The translations under genes were made by a program, and so were the position numbers. A DNA stretch of 64,000 nt, from positions 3,224,001-3,288,000 of the forward strand of contig AP014718.1 of the NCBI GenBank assembly GCA_002370555.1. Reading direction: 5' to 3'. The stretch is from Arthrobacter sp. Hiyo4. GTDB lineage: Bacteria; Actinomycetota; Actinomycetes; Actinomycetales; Micrococcaceae. This document shows positions 27,802-38,098 of the stretch, in pieces; positions within the stretch are counted from its first letter, which is position 1, and each line of letters begins with the position of its first letter. The notes beneath the pieces were generated by a model. That model ran no database searches, was not told the DNA's origin, and saw only the letters and a list, made by a program, of their open reading frames with translations.

Positions 27802-29094
27802 ATGGCGGTCTCCCCCACGCCGTCGCTCTCCGCGGCGGACCTTGCCGCCATCGACGCACAGCTGGCCGCCACCGACCAGCTGCTGGAACGCAATTACCCG
27901 GGCGACGACGGCACCCGCCAGCCCGTGCACACCGTGTACGTGCCGGCGGACCGTTTCACGCCGTCGTTCGCTGCCGACTGGGGCGCCCAGGCGCTTACGA
28001 CGGCGGAGGCGCACGGCGGGCTCGAGAAGCTCGGCGCGCTGATGGGCCAGGAGCCGGAGCTGGCTGCCGCCGTCGCCGCACGGGTTGCGGCAAAGCTGCG
28101 GACGGAACCGATCGAGGACCTACGCCTGGATTTCGAGGATGGCTACGGCGACCGCGGCGATGAGGCAGAGGACGTGGCAGCGGTTGCCGCGGCCAACGCT
28201 GTGGCCACCGCCGTTGCGGCCGGCACCGCGCCGCCGTTCATCGGCATCCGCTTCAAGTGCTTCGAGGCGCCCACCCGGGCCCGCGGCCTGAAGACGCTGG
28301 ACCTGTTCGTCTCCACGCTCGCGCAGGCCGGCGAACTTCCGGCCGGGCTCATCCTGACCCTGCCCAAGGTCACCACCGTGGCCCAGGTCCAGGCGATGGA
28401 CTTAGCGGTGTCCCGGCTGGAGGAAGTCCACGGGCTTCGCGCCGGCCGGCTCCGCTTCGAGGTCCAGGTGGAAACGCCGCAGCTGATCCTCGGGCCGGAA
28501 GGCACCTCCCCGGTGGCGCAGCTGCCGCACGTGGTTCCGGGACGCATCAGCGCCCTGCACTACGGCACCTACGACTACTCCGCGTCGCTGCAGATCTCGG
28601 CCGAATACCAGTCCATGGAGCACCCCGTGGCGGACTACGCCAAGGAAGTCATGCAGCTGGCCGTCGCCGGCACGGGCATCCGACTCTCCGACGGTTCCAC
28701 CAACATCATCCCGGTGGGCGACGCGGTCGAGGATGCCTGGAAGCTGCACGGACGCCTCGTACGCCGTTCGCTGGAGCGGGGCTACTACCAGGGCTGGGAC
28801 CTGCACGCCGCCCAGCTGCCCAGCCGTTTCGCCGCCACCTACGCCTTCTACCGGCAAGGGCTTCCGGCCGCAGCGGCACGCCTGCGCACCTACGTGGAAC
28901 GAGACAACGCAGACGGCACCGAAGGCGGGGTCATGGACGAACCCGCCACCGCCCGGGCCCTGGCCGCCTTCGTCCTGCGCGGCGTCCAGTGCGGCGCGGT
29001 GGGGACCGAAGAGGTCCAGGCGCTCGCCGGCGTCGAACTTTCCCAGCTGACCGCACTGGCGCACCCGCGGCTGGCACACTCCACCTCAAAGTAA
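27802..29094 (+). CDS. DUF6986 protein, HpcH/citrate-lyase-like TIM barrel
   Basis: 430 residues, starting three bases after aceB. Elements LRLDFEDGYGDRGDEAEDVA and RFEVQVETPQLILGPEG resemble the acid and metal-binding motifs of the HpcH/HpaI aldolase and citrate lyase beta barrel, and LHYGTYDYSASLQI is conserved in the group. I know it as a protein of unknown function that recurs beside malate synthase and allantoin genes in actinobacteria. A role in C-C cleavage or CoA-ester chemistry around glyoxylate is likely but unproven. Intact. Confidence 0.75.
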   Translation: MAVSPTPSLSAADLAAIDAQLAATDQLLERNYPGDDGTRQPVHTVYVPADRFTPSFAADWGAQALTTAEAHGGLEKLGALMGQEPELAAAVAARVAAKLRTEPIEDLRLDFEDGYGDRGDEAEDVAAVAAANAVATAVAAGTAPPFIGIRFKCFEAPTRARGLKTLDLFVSTLAQAGELPAGLILTLPKVTTVAQVQAMDLAVSRLEEVHGLRAGRLRFEVQVETPQLILGPEGTSPVAQLPHVVPGRISALHYGTYDYSASLQISAEYQSMEHPVADYAKEVMQLAVAGTGIRLSDGSTNIIPVGDAVEDAWKLHGRLVRRSLERGYYQGWDLHAAQLPSRFAATYAFYRQGLPAAAARLRTYVERDNADGTEGGVMDEPATARALAAFVLRGVQCGAVGTEEVQALAGVELSQLTALAHPRLAHSTSK

Positions 29095-29101
29095 GGATCC
29101 A

Positions 29102-29917
29102 ATGATGGGCAAGTACTACTACCCCCAGGGCGGCCTGCCGCCGCAGACGCACCTCACCACGGAGCGGGCCATCGTCACGGAGGCCTACACGGTCATCCCC
29201 AAGGGCGTCATGACCGACATCGTGACCAGCACCCTGCCGGGTTTCTCCAACACCCGCTCCTGGATCCTGGCCCGCCCGATCTCCGGGTTTGCCACCACGT
29301 TCTCGCAGCTGATCGTGGAGATCGGCCCCGGCGGCGGCGCTCCGAAGGCCGAGTTTGAGCCCGGCGTTGAGGGCGTCGTCTTTGTCACCAAGGGCAAGGT
29401 CAACCTGACGCTCGACGGCGAACTGCACCAACTGGAGGAAGGCGGCTACGCCTACCTGGCCGCCGGTGCCACCTGGGGCCTTGAGAACGTCTCGGATGAC
29501 ATTGTCTCCTTCCAATGGATCCGCAAGGCCTACGAGCGGCTCGAAGGTTACGAGGCCAAGTCCTTCGTCACCAGCGATGCCGAGGTGGAACCCACCGCGA
29601 TGCCGGATACCAACGGCGCCTGGAAGACCACCCGCTTCACGGATTCGTCCGACCTGGCCCACGACATGCAGGTGAACATCGTGACGTTCCAGCCCGGCGG
29701 GGTCATCCCGTTCCCGGAGACCCACGTCATGGAGCACGGCCTGTACGTCCTGGAGGGCAAGGCCATGTACCTGCTCAACAGCGACTGGGTCGAGGTGGAG
29801 GCCGGCGACTTCATATGGCTGCGCGCCTTCTGCCCGCAGGCCTGCTACGCGGGCGGCCCGGGCGAGTTCCGCTACCTGCTTTACAAGGACATGAACCGCC
29901 AGATCAAGCTGACCTAG
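29102..29917 (+). CDS. allE: (S)-ureidoglycine aminohydrolase (bicupin)
   Basis: 271 residues with two cupin domains (about 55-135 and 185-265). It begins KYYYPQGGLPPQ and has the Mn-site region FPETHVMEHGLYVLEGKAMY in the second cupin and the C-terminal YKDMNRQ of the family. It hydrolyses S-ureidoglycine to S-ureidoglycolate and ammonia, after allantoate amidohydrolase. The amidohydrolase itself (AllC) is not found in this window. Last gene of the malic enzyme operon, followed by a perfect hairpin. Intact. Confidence 0.94.
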   Translation: MMGKYYYPQGGLPPQTHLTTERAIVTEAYTVIPKGVMTDIVTSTLPGFSNTRSWILARPISGFATTFSQLIVEIGPGGGAPKAEFEPGVEGVVFVTKGKVNLTLDGELHQLEEGGYAYLAAGATWGLENVSDDIVSFQWIRKAYERLEGYEAKSFVTSDAEVEPTAMPDTNGAWKTTRFTDSSDLAHDMQVNIVTFQPGGVIPFPETHVMEHGLYVLEGKAMYLLNSDWVEVEAGDFIWLRAFCPQACYAGGPGEFRYLLYKDMNRQIKLT

Positions 29918-29968
29918 GCCGCCTTACGCCGGCCGCCTCTTACAGGCTGGCTCCTACCGGCTGGCCGC

Positions 29969-30001
29969 CGAAATCGCCGGAACACTGTTCCGGCGATTTC
30001 G
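29969..30001 (+). terminator. Terminator-like hairpin after allE
   Basis: Perfect 16-base arms (CGAAATCGCCGGAACA, 29969-29984; complement 29986-30001) separated by one base. The AT-containing base of the stem and no T run suggest a strong but atypical terminator. Confidence 0.75.
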
Positions 30002-30013
30002 CGTTAACACCCA

Positions 30014-30052
30014 TTCCCACCCCACGGAAAATAAATTCCCGCTCCATGGGAA
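30014..30052. promoter_or_regulatory. Two tandem IclR-type sites before the second IclR gene
   Basis: TTCCC-N7-GGAAA (30014-30030) and TTCCC-N7-GGGAA (30036-30052), centres 22 bases apart, so on the same helix face. They probably serve autoregulation by the IclR protein encoded at 30096. Confidence 0.6.
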
Positions 30053-30095
30053 CATTTTGAGGCCATGAACGATTCCAGCCACTAACGTCGGTGCT

Positions 30096-30851
30096 ATGCA
30101 GACAGATCCGAACCATTCCGGGACTGCGGACGGCAGCGCCTCGCGGTCCGTCGGCATCCTGCTCGAATTCGCGCGGCACCGGACCCTGACTGCAGCCCAG
30201 ATCAGCGAGGCAACGGGCATCCCCGCCAGCGCCGTGTACCGGCACCTGACACTGCTGGTGCAGTCCGGGCTGGTGGCGCAGACCAGGCGCCGCGGGCAGT
30301 ACAGTGCCGGCCCGGAAACCCTGCGCCTCGCCGCCAACTTCCACCAGGAAGCCATGGTCAAGGGCCGCATCTCGGAGCAGCTACAGCTGCTCTCGGATGA
30401 AACCCAGGAGCTGGCCGCCTACCTGGTGGTCCGCGGTGCGGAGGCACTGTGCGTGGATGCCATCGAAGGCTCCCAGATGCTGCGCTGCAGTTATTCGCCG
30501 GGCCGCTCGCTTCCCCTGCTGAAGGGCGCCAGCGCCATGGCCCTGCTGGCGCACCTGGACCCCCAGGAGCAGAGCAGGATCGTGGCCGGCCTCGGGCTCA
30601 GCTCCGAGGAGGCAGACAACCTGAACCACGAGCTCCAGCTCGTCCTGGGCCGCGGCTTCGGCCTCAGCTACGGGGCGGTGGATGCGGGCGTCTGGGGCGT
30701 CAGTTTCCCCGTGTTCGACGACGGCGGCCGGCTTTTGGGTGCCGTCAGCACCATGGCTCCGGCGGACCGGGCGGTCCGGCGCGAAAAGCAACTCATAGCA
30801 AGCACCCGTGACGCCGCATTGGCGCTCGGACACGGAGAAGGATCCCGATGA
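30096..30851 (+). CDS. IclR-family regulator of the formimidoylglutamase gene
   Basis: 251 residues: winged helix (about 15-75; SVGILLEFARHRTLTAAQISEATGIPASAVYRHLTLL) and effector domain (about 85-245; SPGRSLPLLKGASAMALLAHL). Its stop overlaps the start of hutG (ATGA at 30848), so it controls or is co-produced with histidine degradation. It is distinct from the 23813 regulator in sequence and carries its own tandem sites upstream. A hut regulator is the natural guess. Intact. Confidence 0.85.
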   Translation: MQTDPNHSGTADGSASRSVGILLEFARHRTLTAAQISEATGIPASAVYRHLTLLVQSGLVAQTRRRGQYSAGPETLRLAANFHQEAMVKGRISEQLQLLSDETQELAAYLVVRGAEALCVDAIEGSQMLRCSYSPGRSLPLLKGASAMALLAHLDPQEQSRIVAGLGLSSEEADNLNHELQLVLGRGFGLSYGAVDAGVWGVSFPVFDDGGRLLGAVSTMAPADRAVRREKQLIASTRDAALALGHGEGSR

Positions 30852-31813
30852 CCAACCCCACCACCCAGCACACATGGACAGGCCGCGACGACGGCCCTGG
30901 CCCAGAGCACCGGCGCTGGCACCACGCAGTGAACACGGCCCAGGCCGGCACTGTCCAGAAAGGCGCTGCCGGGATCGCCGTCCTTGGGTTCCGCAGCGAT
31001 GAAGGCGTCCGCCGGAACAAAGGCCGGGTAGGCGCCGTCGACGGTCCCTCAAGCATCCGTTCCGCCCTGGCACCCATGGCGGCGCCCGCGGAACTCCTGG
31101 TCCACGACCTCGGCGACACCAGCGTGGTGGACGCCGACCTCGAGGACGGCCAGGAGCGGCTCGGTGCGGCCGTCCGCCAGGCCCTGGACGCGGGCCACCT
31201 GCCCGTCGTTCTGGGCGGCGGCCACGAAACCGCCTTCGGCACGTACACGGGCCTCCGCGCCAGCCAGGTCGCCGACGGACGCCGGATCGGCATCATCAAC
31301 CTGGACGCGCATTTCGACCTCCGCGCGGAGGCCACCCCGTCCTCTGGCACGCCGTTCCGGCAGGTCGCCGAAGCCGAGCGTGCCCTCGGCCACCAATTCA
31401 GCTACACGGTGGTGGGCATCAGCCAGCCCGGCAACACCGGGGCCCTGTTCCAGACAGCCCGGGAGCTCGGCGTCACGTACCTCCTGGACGAGGAATGCAC
31501 CGAGTCCAGGACCGAGCAGGTCCGGCAGTTCACGCAGGACTTCATCGACTCCGTGGACGTCGTCTACCTGACGATCGACCTCGACGTCCTCCCCGCGTAC
31601 GTCGCCCCCGGTGTCAGCGCACCGGCGTCGTACGGGGTTCCGCTCTCAGTAGTGCTGGAAGTGTGCCGCCAGCTGGGCCGCTCTCCCAAGCTCGCCGTCG
31701 TCGACGTCGTCGAACTGAACCCCAGGTTCGACATCGACTCCCGCACCGCCCGAACGGCCGCACGCCTCATCCACACGATCGCCACAGAGCGATCGGGGCA
31801 CCGGCATACCTAG
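30848..31813 (+). CDS. hutG: Formimidoylglutamase (ureohydrolase)
   Basis: 321 residues of the arginase/agmatinase fold. The dinuclear Mn site is complete: GGGHET, NLDAHFDLR and TIDLDVLP. The N-terminal SDEGVRRNKGRVGAVDGPSSIR is typical of HutG rather than agmatinase. It hydrolyses N-formimino-glutamate to glutamate and formamide, the last histidine-degradation step. The other hut genes are not in this window. It overlaps the IclR gene by four bases. Intact. Confidence 0.9.
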   Translation: MTNPTTQHTWTGRDDGPGPEHRRWHHAVNTAQAGTVQKGAAGIAVLGFRSDEGVRRNKGRVGAVDGPSSIRSALAPMAAPAELLVHDLGDTSVVDADLEDGQERLGAAVRQALDAGHLPVVLGGGHETAFGTYTGLRASQVADGRRIGIINLDAHFDLRAEATPSSGTPFRQVAEAERALGHQFSYTVVGISQPGNTGALFQTARELGVTYLLDEECTESRTEQVRQFTQDFIDSVDVVYLTIDLDVLPAYVAPGVSAPASYGVPLSVVLEVCRQLGRSPKLAVVDVVELNPRFDIDSRTARTAARLIHTIATERSGHRHT

Positions 31814-31848
31814 CCGGAAGCCCGCCTCCCCTCCCCAGAAACTCACGG

Positions 31849-32058
31849 TCAGGGCTCGGTAGCCGTCCGCGGTTCAGGTTCAATTGCCCACGCGGCTTCG
31901 TGCAGGAGACTGGCCAGCCGCCGCTGGAGGCGGGCCAGCCTCCTGCGTGCGCGCCCGGCCTGTCGTGGTGCCACAACGGGTGCATCCGGCAAGGCGCTGC
32001 GGCTGTCGTTGTTTATGACGTGGACGACTGCCCAAGCCATCATCAGCGAATTATCCAT
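31849..32058 (-). CDS. Small hypothetical protein
   Basis: 69 residues. It begins MDNSLMMAWAVVHVINND and continues with a basic amphipathic stretch (RRRLARLQRRLASLLHEAAW). No family is recognised. The ribosome site is weak (AAGAAAAG). It lies 60 bases after the aldo/keto reductase remnant on the same strand. The clean frame and plausible helix support a real gene, but high-GC shadow coding is possible. Confidence 0.4.
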   Translation of the reverse strand: MDNSLMMAWAVVHVINNDSRSALPDAPVVAPRQAGRARRRLARLQRRLASLLHEAAWAIEPEPRTATEP

Positions 32059-32118
32059 GGTTCTTTTCTTGTTCGGTGGGCTCTGGCTTTCGGGTTTGCA
32101 CTTCCCGGTGCGGATTGG

Positions 32119-33012
<894 letters not shown>

Positions 33013-33077
33013 TTATGCATTCAACCCTAGGCACGCCGGCAGGCCGTGTCAGCAGGTATGCCATTCCCTCCTTTTCC

Positions 33078-33094
33078 TAGGACTGGCAGTCCTA
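33078..33094. promoter_or_regulatory. Operator between aldo/keto reductase and XRE regulator
   Basis: Perfect palindrome TAGGACTGGCAGTCCTA (8-base arms, one central base) in the divergent promoter region. Probably bound by the XRE protein encoded at 33132. Confidence 0.7.
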
Positions 33095-33131
33095 CCTTCG
33101 TCACTGGAATGCGGGGACGCCGGCTTGGACA

Positions 33132-34046
33132 ATGGAAGGCATGGGTCAGAGCGCGGAGTTTGGAAAGTTCCTGAAGGCAATGCGGTCGCGACTGACGCCG
33201 GAGCAGGCCGGGATAGCCGCGACCACCGGCGGCAGGCGCGTCCCCGGGCTGCGACGCGAGGAAATCGCGCGCCTTGCGGATGTGAGCACCGACTACTACA
33301 CCCGGCTCGAACAAGGCCGGAACATCCACCCGTCCCGGGCGGTGATGAATTCAGTGGCGAGGGCCCTGCGCCTGGATCCTGGCGAGCAGGCGCACATGTT
33401 CGACCTTCTGGGGAACTGCGCGAAGTCCCAGCATTCACCCATTCCGGAACAGGTTGTCCGGCCGGCTCTCCGCCAACTCCTGGACGCCGTGGGCAACGTT
33501 CCCGCCCTGGTCCTGGGCCGCCGCACAGATGTTCTGGCCGGCAACCGCCTGGCGTTCCTTCTGCTTGCGGAATTCCCGGCCATGCCGGCGGCGGAGCGGA
33601 ACCTCACCCGCTGGATCTTCCTCGATCCGCGCTCCCACGATCTCTTCCGGGACTGGGAGACCGTGGCGGCCGAAGCCGTCGGGACCCTGCGCGCGGATAT
33701 CGGCCGGCACCCCAACGACCCCCAGGCCAATCAACTCGTCGGCGAACTCGCAGTGCACAGCGAACGCTTCCGCCAATGGTGGGCCGGACACCGGCTGGCC
33801 ACGGGGTCCGCAGGCAGCGTCCGGCTGCACCATCCCGTCGTCGGGGACCTGGAACTGAACTTCGAAGACCTGGCGATTCCCGACGATCCGGACCAGGTGC
33901 TGCGGGTGTATTCAGCGAAGCCGGACTCGCCGTCGGCCGATTCCCTGACCCTGCTCGGCAGCTTCGGCGCCGAAGTGCTGGCCGCCGCGGCAGCCCCTAG
34001 GGCCACCGAAGACACGGACGCGTCCGGCGCCGGCAAGGCGCCCTGA
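33132..34046 (+). CDS. XRE-type regulator with MmyB-like ligand domain
   Basis: 304 residues. The helix-turn-helix is at about 15-85 (LRREEIARLADVSTDYYTRLEQGR), followed by the MmyB-like domain (about 105-275) with NRLAFLLLAEFP, NLTRWIFLDP and VGELAVHSERFRQWWAGH. Such proteins often repress a divergent oxidoreductase gene, as here. ATG 33132 and 33141 are both possible starts; neither has a good ribosome site. Ligand unknown. Intact. Confidence 0.88.
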   Translation: MEGMGQSAEFGKFLKAMRSRLTPEQAGIAATTGGRRVPGLRREEIARLADVSTDYYTRLEQGRNIHPSRAVMNSVARALRLDPGEQAHMFDLLGNCAKSQHSPIPEQVVRPALRQLLDAVGNVPALVLGRRTDVLAGNRLAFLLLAEFPAMPAAERNLTRWIFLDPRSHDLFRDWETVAAEAVGTLRADIGRHPNDPQANQLVGELAVHSERFRQWWAGHRLATGSAGSVRLHHPVVGDLELNFEDLAIPDDPDQVLRVYSAKPDSPSADSLTLLGSFGAEVLAAAAAPRATEDTDASGAGKAP

Positions 34047-34177
34047 CTTCCGGGAAGGACAGCGGGTCACATCCTGCGGTGGGCGTCTGTGACAAGACCT
34101 GTCACCGGCCCCGTGGTAGTCGTCGTAGGTCACGCACGGGCTCTCCGGTGCGGACCTACACGACCCGAAGGATGGAA

Positions 34178-34986
34178 ATGCGCAGCGCCAAAGTAATGAC
34201 CAGGAAGTCTTTGATCGTTGGATCCGGGCTGGGGCTGCTGGCACTTGTCACCGGCTGCAGCAGGTCCGCCGCCGGGCCACGGCACCCTCGCCGTCCGCCT
34301 CCGCAGTTCCCCGCACCTGGTCCTACGAAGGCGCCGAGGGTCCCGAACATTGGGGCGCCTTGAGCTCCGGCTTCGGCTCGTGCTCGTCCGGCACCGCCCA
34401 GTCTCCCATCGACGTCGGCGGCGGTTCTGGCCTTTCGCCGGCGCCGCTCGCCCTGGCCTACTCCCTTTCGGAAGGCGAGATGACGGACAACGGCCACACC
34501 ACCGAACTGCGTGCCCTCACGGCCCAGGGCATCACGGTTGGCGGCAAGGAGTACGCGTTCAAGCAGATGCACTTCCATGCCCCGTCCGAGCACACGTTGG
34601 GCGGCGCCCGCTACGATGCCGAGTTCCACTTCGTCCACCAGACCGACGACGGCGGGCTGGCCGTCGTCGGGATCCTCGCCACGGTGGGGGCTACCAATGC
34701 GCCGTGGGCGCCGTTCACGGACGGCGTGCCCGCCGCAGCCGGTGGGCAGAAGGTGCCGGCCGGCGTCGTGGACTTCCCGGCACTGTTCCCGGCGTCGCTG
34801 GATCATTTCGCGTACGACGGCAGCCTGACCACTCCGCCCTGCTCGGAAGGCGTGCGCTGGCTGCTCCTCGAGACGCCCATCGAGCTGGGAGCCGGACAGC
34901 TTGCCACACTGCGCGCGGCGCACGCGGGCAACAGCCGGCCGGTCCAGCCGCTCAACGGGAGGGACGTCGTCGCGGTGGACCGATAG
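34178..34986 (+). CDS. Alpha-carbonic anhydrase, lipoprotein (one frameshift)
   Basis: About 269 residues after restoring one base near 34275. The signal peptide carries a lipobox (LALVTGC), so the mature enzyme should be anchored outside the membrane. The zinc ligands are in MHFHAPSEH (two His) and AEFHFVHQ, and the substrate pocket has TTPPCSEGVRW; QSPIDV is the family's N-terminal signature. It interconverts CO2 and bicarbonate at the cell surface. The start ATG 34178 has GAAGG six bases upstream; ATG 34172 is an alternative. It is a stand-alone gene facing the threonine dehydratase. Confidence 0.9.
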
Positions 34987-34990
34987 CACC

Positions 34991-35922
34991 TCAGACGGTG
35001 GCGGGGTCCGTGTTGGCGCCGCAGAGGATCACCGCCACGCGTTCCCCGTCCACCGGGACGTAGGCGCCGGAAAGCAGAGCGGCGAAGGCCGTGGCCGCGC
35101 CGTGCTCCACGATGATGCGGTACTGATCCCACAGCAGGGAGCGGGCGGCCACGATGTCCTCGTCGGAGACCAGCACGGCGCGGACGCCGGTACGGATGGC
35201 CACTTCGAAGCCGATCCGGCCAAGCTGCCGGGCCCCCAGGGAGTCGGCGGCGATCCCGGAGACGGCCACGTCCACGGGGGTTCCAGCGGCGAGCGCGGCA
35301 TGCAGGGTGGGCGTGGATTCGGACTCGACGCCCACCACTTTGGCCCGGCCCTCCACGGCGGCCGCGACCCCCGCCATAAGCCCCCGCCGCCCACGGCCAC
35401 CACCACGGTGTCCACGTCGCCCAGCTGCTCCAGCAGCTCCGTTCCGATGGTGCCGGCCCCGGCCGCGATCTCGGGCTGGTCGTAGGCATGGCAGTAGACC
35501 GCGCCCGTCTCGGCGGCGTAGGCCATCGCGGCGTCGAACGCCTCGGAGTATTCGGCCCCGCGCTGGACCACGTTGGCGCCGATGTCCCAGAGCTTCTTGA
35601 CCTTCACGGCCGGGGCGGACTCGGGCACGAACACTGTGGCAGGGACCCCCACTTGCGTGGCCGCGTAGGCGTTGGCTAGGCCGGCGTTGCCGCCGGAGGC
35701 CACCACAATGCCGACGTCGTCCTTCAGCTCGCCGCGCTCCCGGCAGGCCAGGACCCGGTTGAACGCGCCCCGGGCCTTGAACGTGCCGGTGTGCTGCATG
35801 AACTCGCACTTGAGCCACACCTCGCCGGGGAACTGGCCGCGGTCAGCCGCCAGCACGGGCGTGACGCGGATCCTCCCCGCAATCCGGGCAGCGGCTTCGT
35901 CGACGTCGGTGCGTGTGATCAT
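34991..35922 (-). CDS. Threonine/serine dehydratase-like PLP enzyme (one frameshift)
   Basis: About 311 residues after restoring one base near 35378 in GGCGGCGGGGG. The PLP Lys is in TGTFKARGAFN, the phosphate-binding loop is VAVGGGGLMAG, and SGGNAGLA is the usual substrate loop. It deaminates threonine or serine, or a related hydroxyamino acid such as hydroxyaspartate; there is no C-terminal ACT domain, so it is the catabolic type. ATG 35922 with GAGGAT upstream is preferred over an in-frame TTG at 35958. Its stop lies five bases from the end of the convergent carbonic anhydrase gene. Confidence 0.85.
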
Positions 35923-36042
35923 GGGGAAATCCTCGATCCGGGGTAGGGCTTGGTTCAACGTTCAGGCTATCGCCCGCATAGACTTTCGCCGGCCATCCGG
36001 CGATAGAATCCCCCAAACACGAGGCAAGGTCCAGGGTGATCC

Positions 36043-36609
36043 GTGGCACGTGCTGCAGGGCCTCCAGCGGTGGCCGCAACAAGGGAAGTCAAGCCGGCCG
36101 GAGTATGGCGGCGGCTGCTCGCCTTGCTGCTCGACAACGTCGTTATCCTCGCGTGGATGGCTTTCCTGGGGCTTCTCTCGTTCCTGACCTATGTCGTTAC
36201 GGGATCTCTGCCGGACACCTTGGAACCCTTGGACCGCTCGGCAGCCAGGTGCTGTACTTCTTTCTGCTGACCTTCGTTGTTGGTGTCTATCTGTACCTCT
36301 GCGAGTCGGGTCCGCACCATGCAACGTGGGGCAAGCGCCGGCTGGCGGTGGCGGGCATCGACGGCGCGGCGCCATCCCGCAGACGGATCCTGGTCCGCAC
36401 CGTGGTGAAGCTGCTGCCGTGGGAGGCGGCCCATTTCTTCGTGTGGCAGATGATGTGGACGTTCTACCAGCCCGGCTATGATGCCGCGCCGCCCGCGTGG
36501 GTTTCTGGGGCTGCAGGCTTCAGCTGCCGCGGCATTGGTTTACATCGCCATGGTGGTGTTCACGGGCCGCGGACCGCACGATCGCGCGGCCTGGACGGTG
36601 GTGGTCTGA
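36043..36609 (+). CDS. RDD-family membrane protein (two frameshifts)
   Basis: About 189 residues after restoring bases near 36217 and 36500. The first helix contains WRRLLALLLDNVVILAWMAFLGLL with the Arg and Asp of the RDD name, then LYFFLLTFVVGVYLYLCE, TWGKRRLAVAGID and a last helix VYIAMVVFTGRGPH. The function of RDD proteins is unsettled; some are linked to transport. The start is GTG 36043. It is convergent with the AAA ATPase gene. Confidence 0.75.
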
Positions 36610-36630
36610 CGGCACCCAGCAGGAACTTGA

Positions 36631-37727
36631 TCAGCGAGCAGTGGGATGCGATGTCAGGTATTCGCGGAGACCTGGGATGGCGAAGTCCACGAGCCCGTGC
36701 CCGGCGGGTTCGATGAGTCCCGCATCCATGAGGCGGGTGCGGTAATTGCCTACCGCGTTTGGCCGCATTCCGGTGCGTTTGCCGATGTCCGTGGTCGACG
36801 ACGCCCGGCGGTCTTCGGCCATAGCCTGCAGAAAATCCCGGTCCCTGCCGGACGTGGTTGAAAGTGCCGCTTCGATGACCACACGTTCGTTCCGGCGTCG
36901 GGCGGCGGCCACGGCCCGAGCCACGGCTTCGGCATCCAGATCATCAGAAGCCTTTTCCGACTCCTGCCACAAGTGGTAGCCGACAAGCTGGATCAGAAAC
37001 GGATACCCGCCGGTCGCCTCTGCCGCTTCCCTGGCTAGGTTGGCGCTCAACGGGATCCGGGCCTCAGCGAAGGTTTCAGAGAACGAGCGCTCCACTTCGG
37101 TGATGGAAGCCGCGTGGAGATCGATCCGATCAGCACGCCGGAGGAAGGTAGCCACGCCTTCGTTGAGCAAGTCCGACACCGCAGCGGGCAACCCGGCGAA
37201 GATGAGGCCAATGGGAAGGCCTTCACGGATGAAGTGCTGCACATCTGCGGCGAGCCGGGACAACTCTGCCCGATCTGCTGCATGGATTTCGTCGACGGTA
37301 ATGACCAGTCCGGTCCCGCGTTGAGCCAGCAGACGCAGAAGCGCTGCCCGCGGCGCGCCAGTCGACTTGCTCTTCGGGCGCGAGCTGGGTCGTGACGGAG
37401 AATCCGGCAACGGACAACGCCGTGACCCGGCGGCCTGTAGGCCCATCCCCAGATCGTTCGTGAGCAGGCGCATCGACTCTCCGATCCGCCTCACAAATCC
37501 CCCTGTGGCCGTTTCGGAAACTACTGCCCAGCCGTTGTTCAGTGCCAAGTCTTCTGCCGCACCCAGCATCACGGTCTTGCCGATGCCCCTGGCACCGGTA
37601 AAGATTGTCAGAAGACCTGGCGCCCTGATCCGATGCGCAGCCCGTAGGCAAACTCGTCGAGCACTCCCCCGCGGCCGATGAGGTCAGGCGGATTCGCTCC
37701 CGCGGTCGGCCGAAAAGGGTTCTCCAT
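36631..37727 (-). CDS. AAA-type ATPase with C-terminal winged helix (three frameshifts)
   Basis: About 366 residues after restoring bases near 37620, 37430 and 37345. ATG 37727 has AGGAG six bases upstream. Walker A is in FTGARGIGKTVML, Walker B in GLVITVDEIHAAD; the lid region has EATGGYPFLIQLVGYHLW and the C-terminal 80 residues look like a winged helix (RTGMRPNAVGNYRTRL). It resembles Orc1/Cdc6-like or STAND-type ATPases found singly in actinobacteria, often of prophage or defence context. No partner gene is visible here. Function unknown. Confidence 0.75.
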
Positions 37728-37797
37728 CAGGGCTCCTGTGAATGTCTGTGTATCTTGTGAATCTTGTGAATTTCACACTACCCGACTCGTCCTCGGC

Positions 37798-38033
37798 TCA
37801 CGCTGGCTCGGACACCTCAAGGTGAATGTGAACCTGACCGCCCACACTAATGCTGACCGTGGTCCTGATGGCCTTTTTGGCGGGCAGCACGTAGGAGCCG
37901 CTCTTACTGTCCGGGAAGAGCGACGTGGACCAGCCGGCCCCGGAGATGACTGCTCTGGAAGCGTGAGGAAGTACCACCCTGCTTCTCCGGGATAGAGCCA
38001 CAGCCTGGCCGTGAACGAATACTCCAGCGCCAC
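37798..38033 (-). CDS. DUF1905 protein, apparently shortened (frame break near 37950)
   Basis: The N-terminal ARLWLYPGEAGWYFLTLP and C-terminal GWSTSLFPDSKSGSYVLPAKKAIR are the two hallmarks of DUF1905 proteins, but in different frames. Restoring one base joins them. Even then about 20 residues of the usual middle (the RGFGSV region) are missing, so the gene is either deleted internally or a short variant. Start GTG 38033. Function of the family is unknown. It is divergent from the broken F420-type reductase. Confidence 0.6.
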
Positions 38034-38098
38034 GTTTTGAGTATGGCATGCGACCCTTGGGGCGAAATATCCCCACGAGCGCCGGCGTTGCCCCGGAT

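Noticed and set aside
26098-28014. 638-residue open frame opposite malate synthase A
   Set aside because: Antisense shadow of aceB and the DUF6986 gene; composition bias only.
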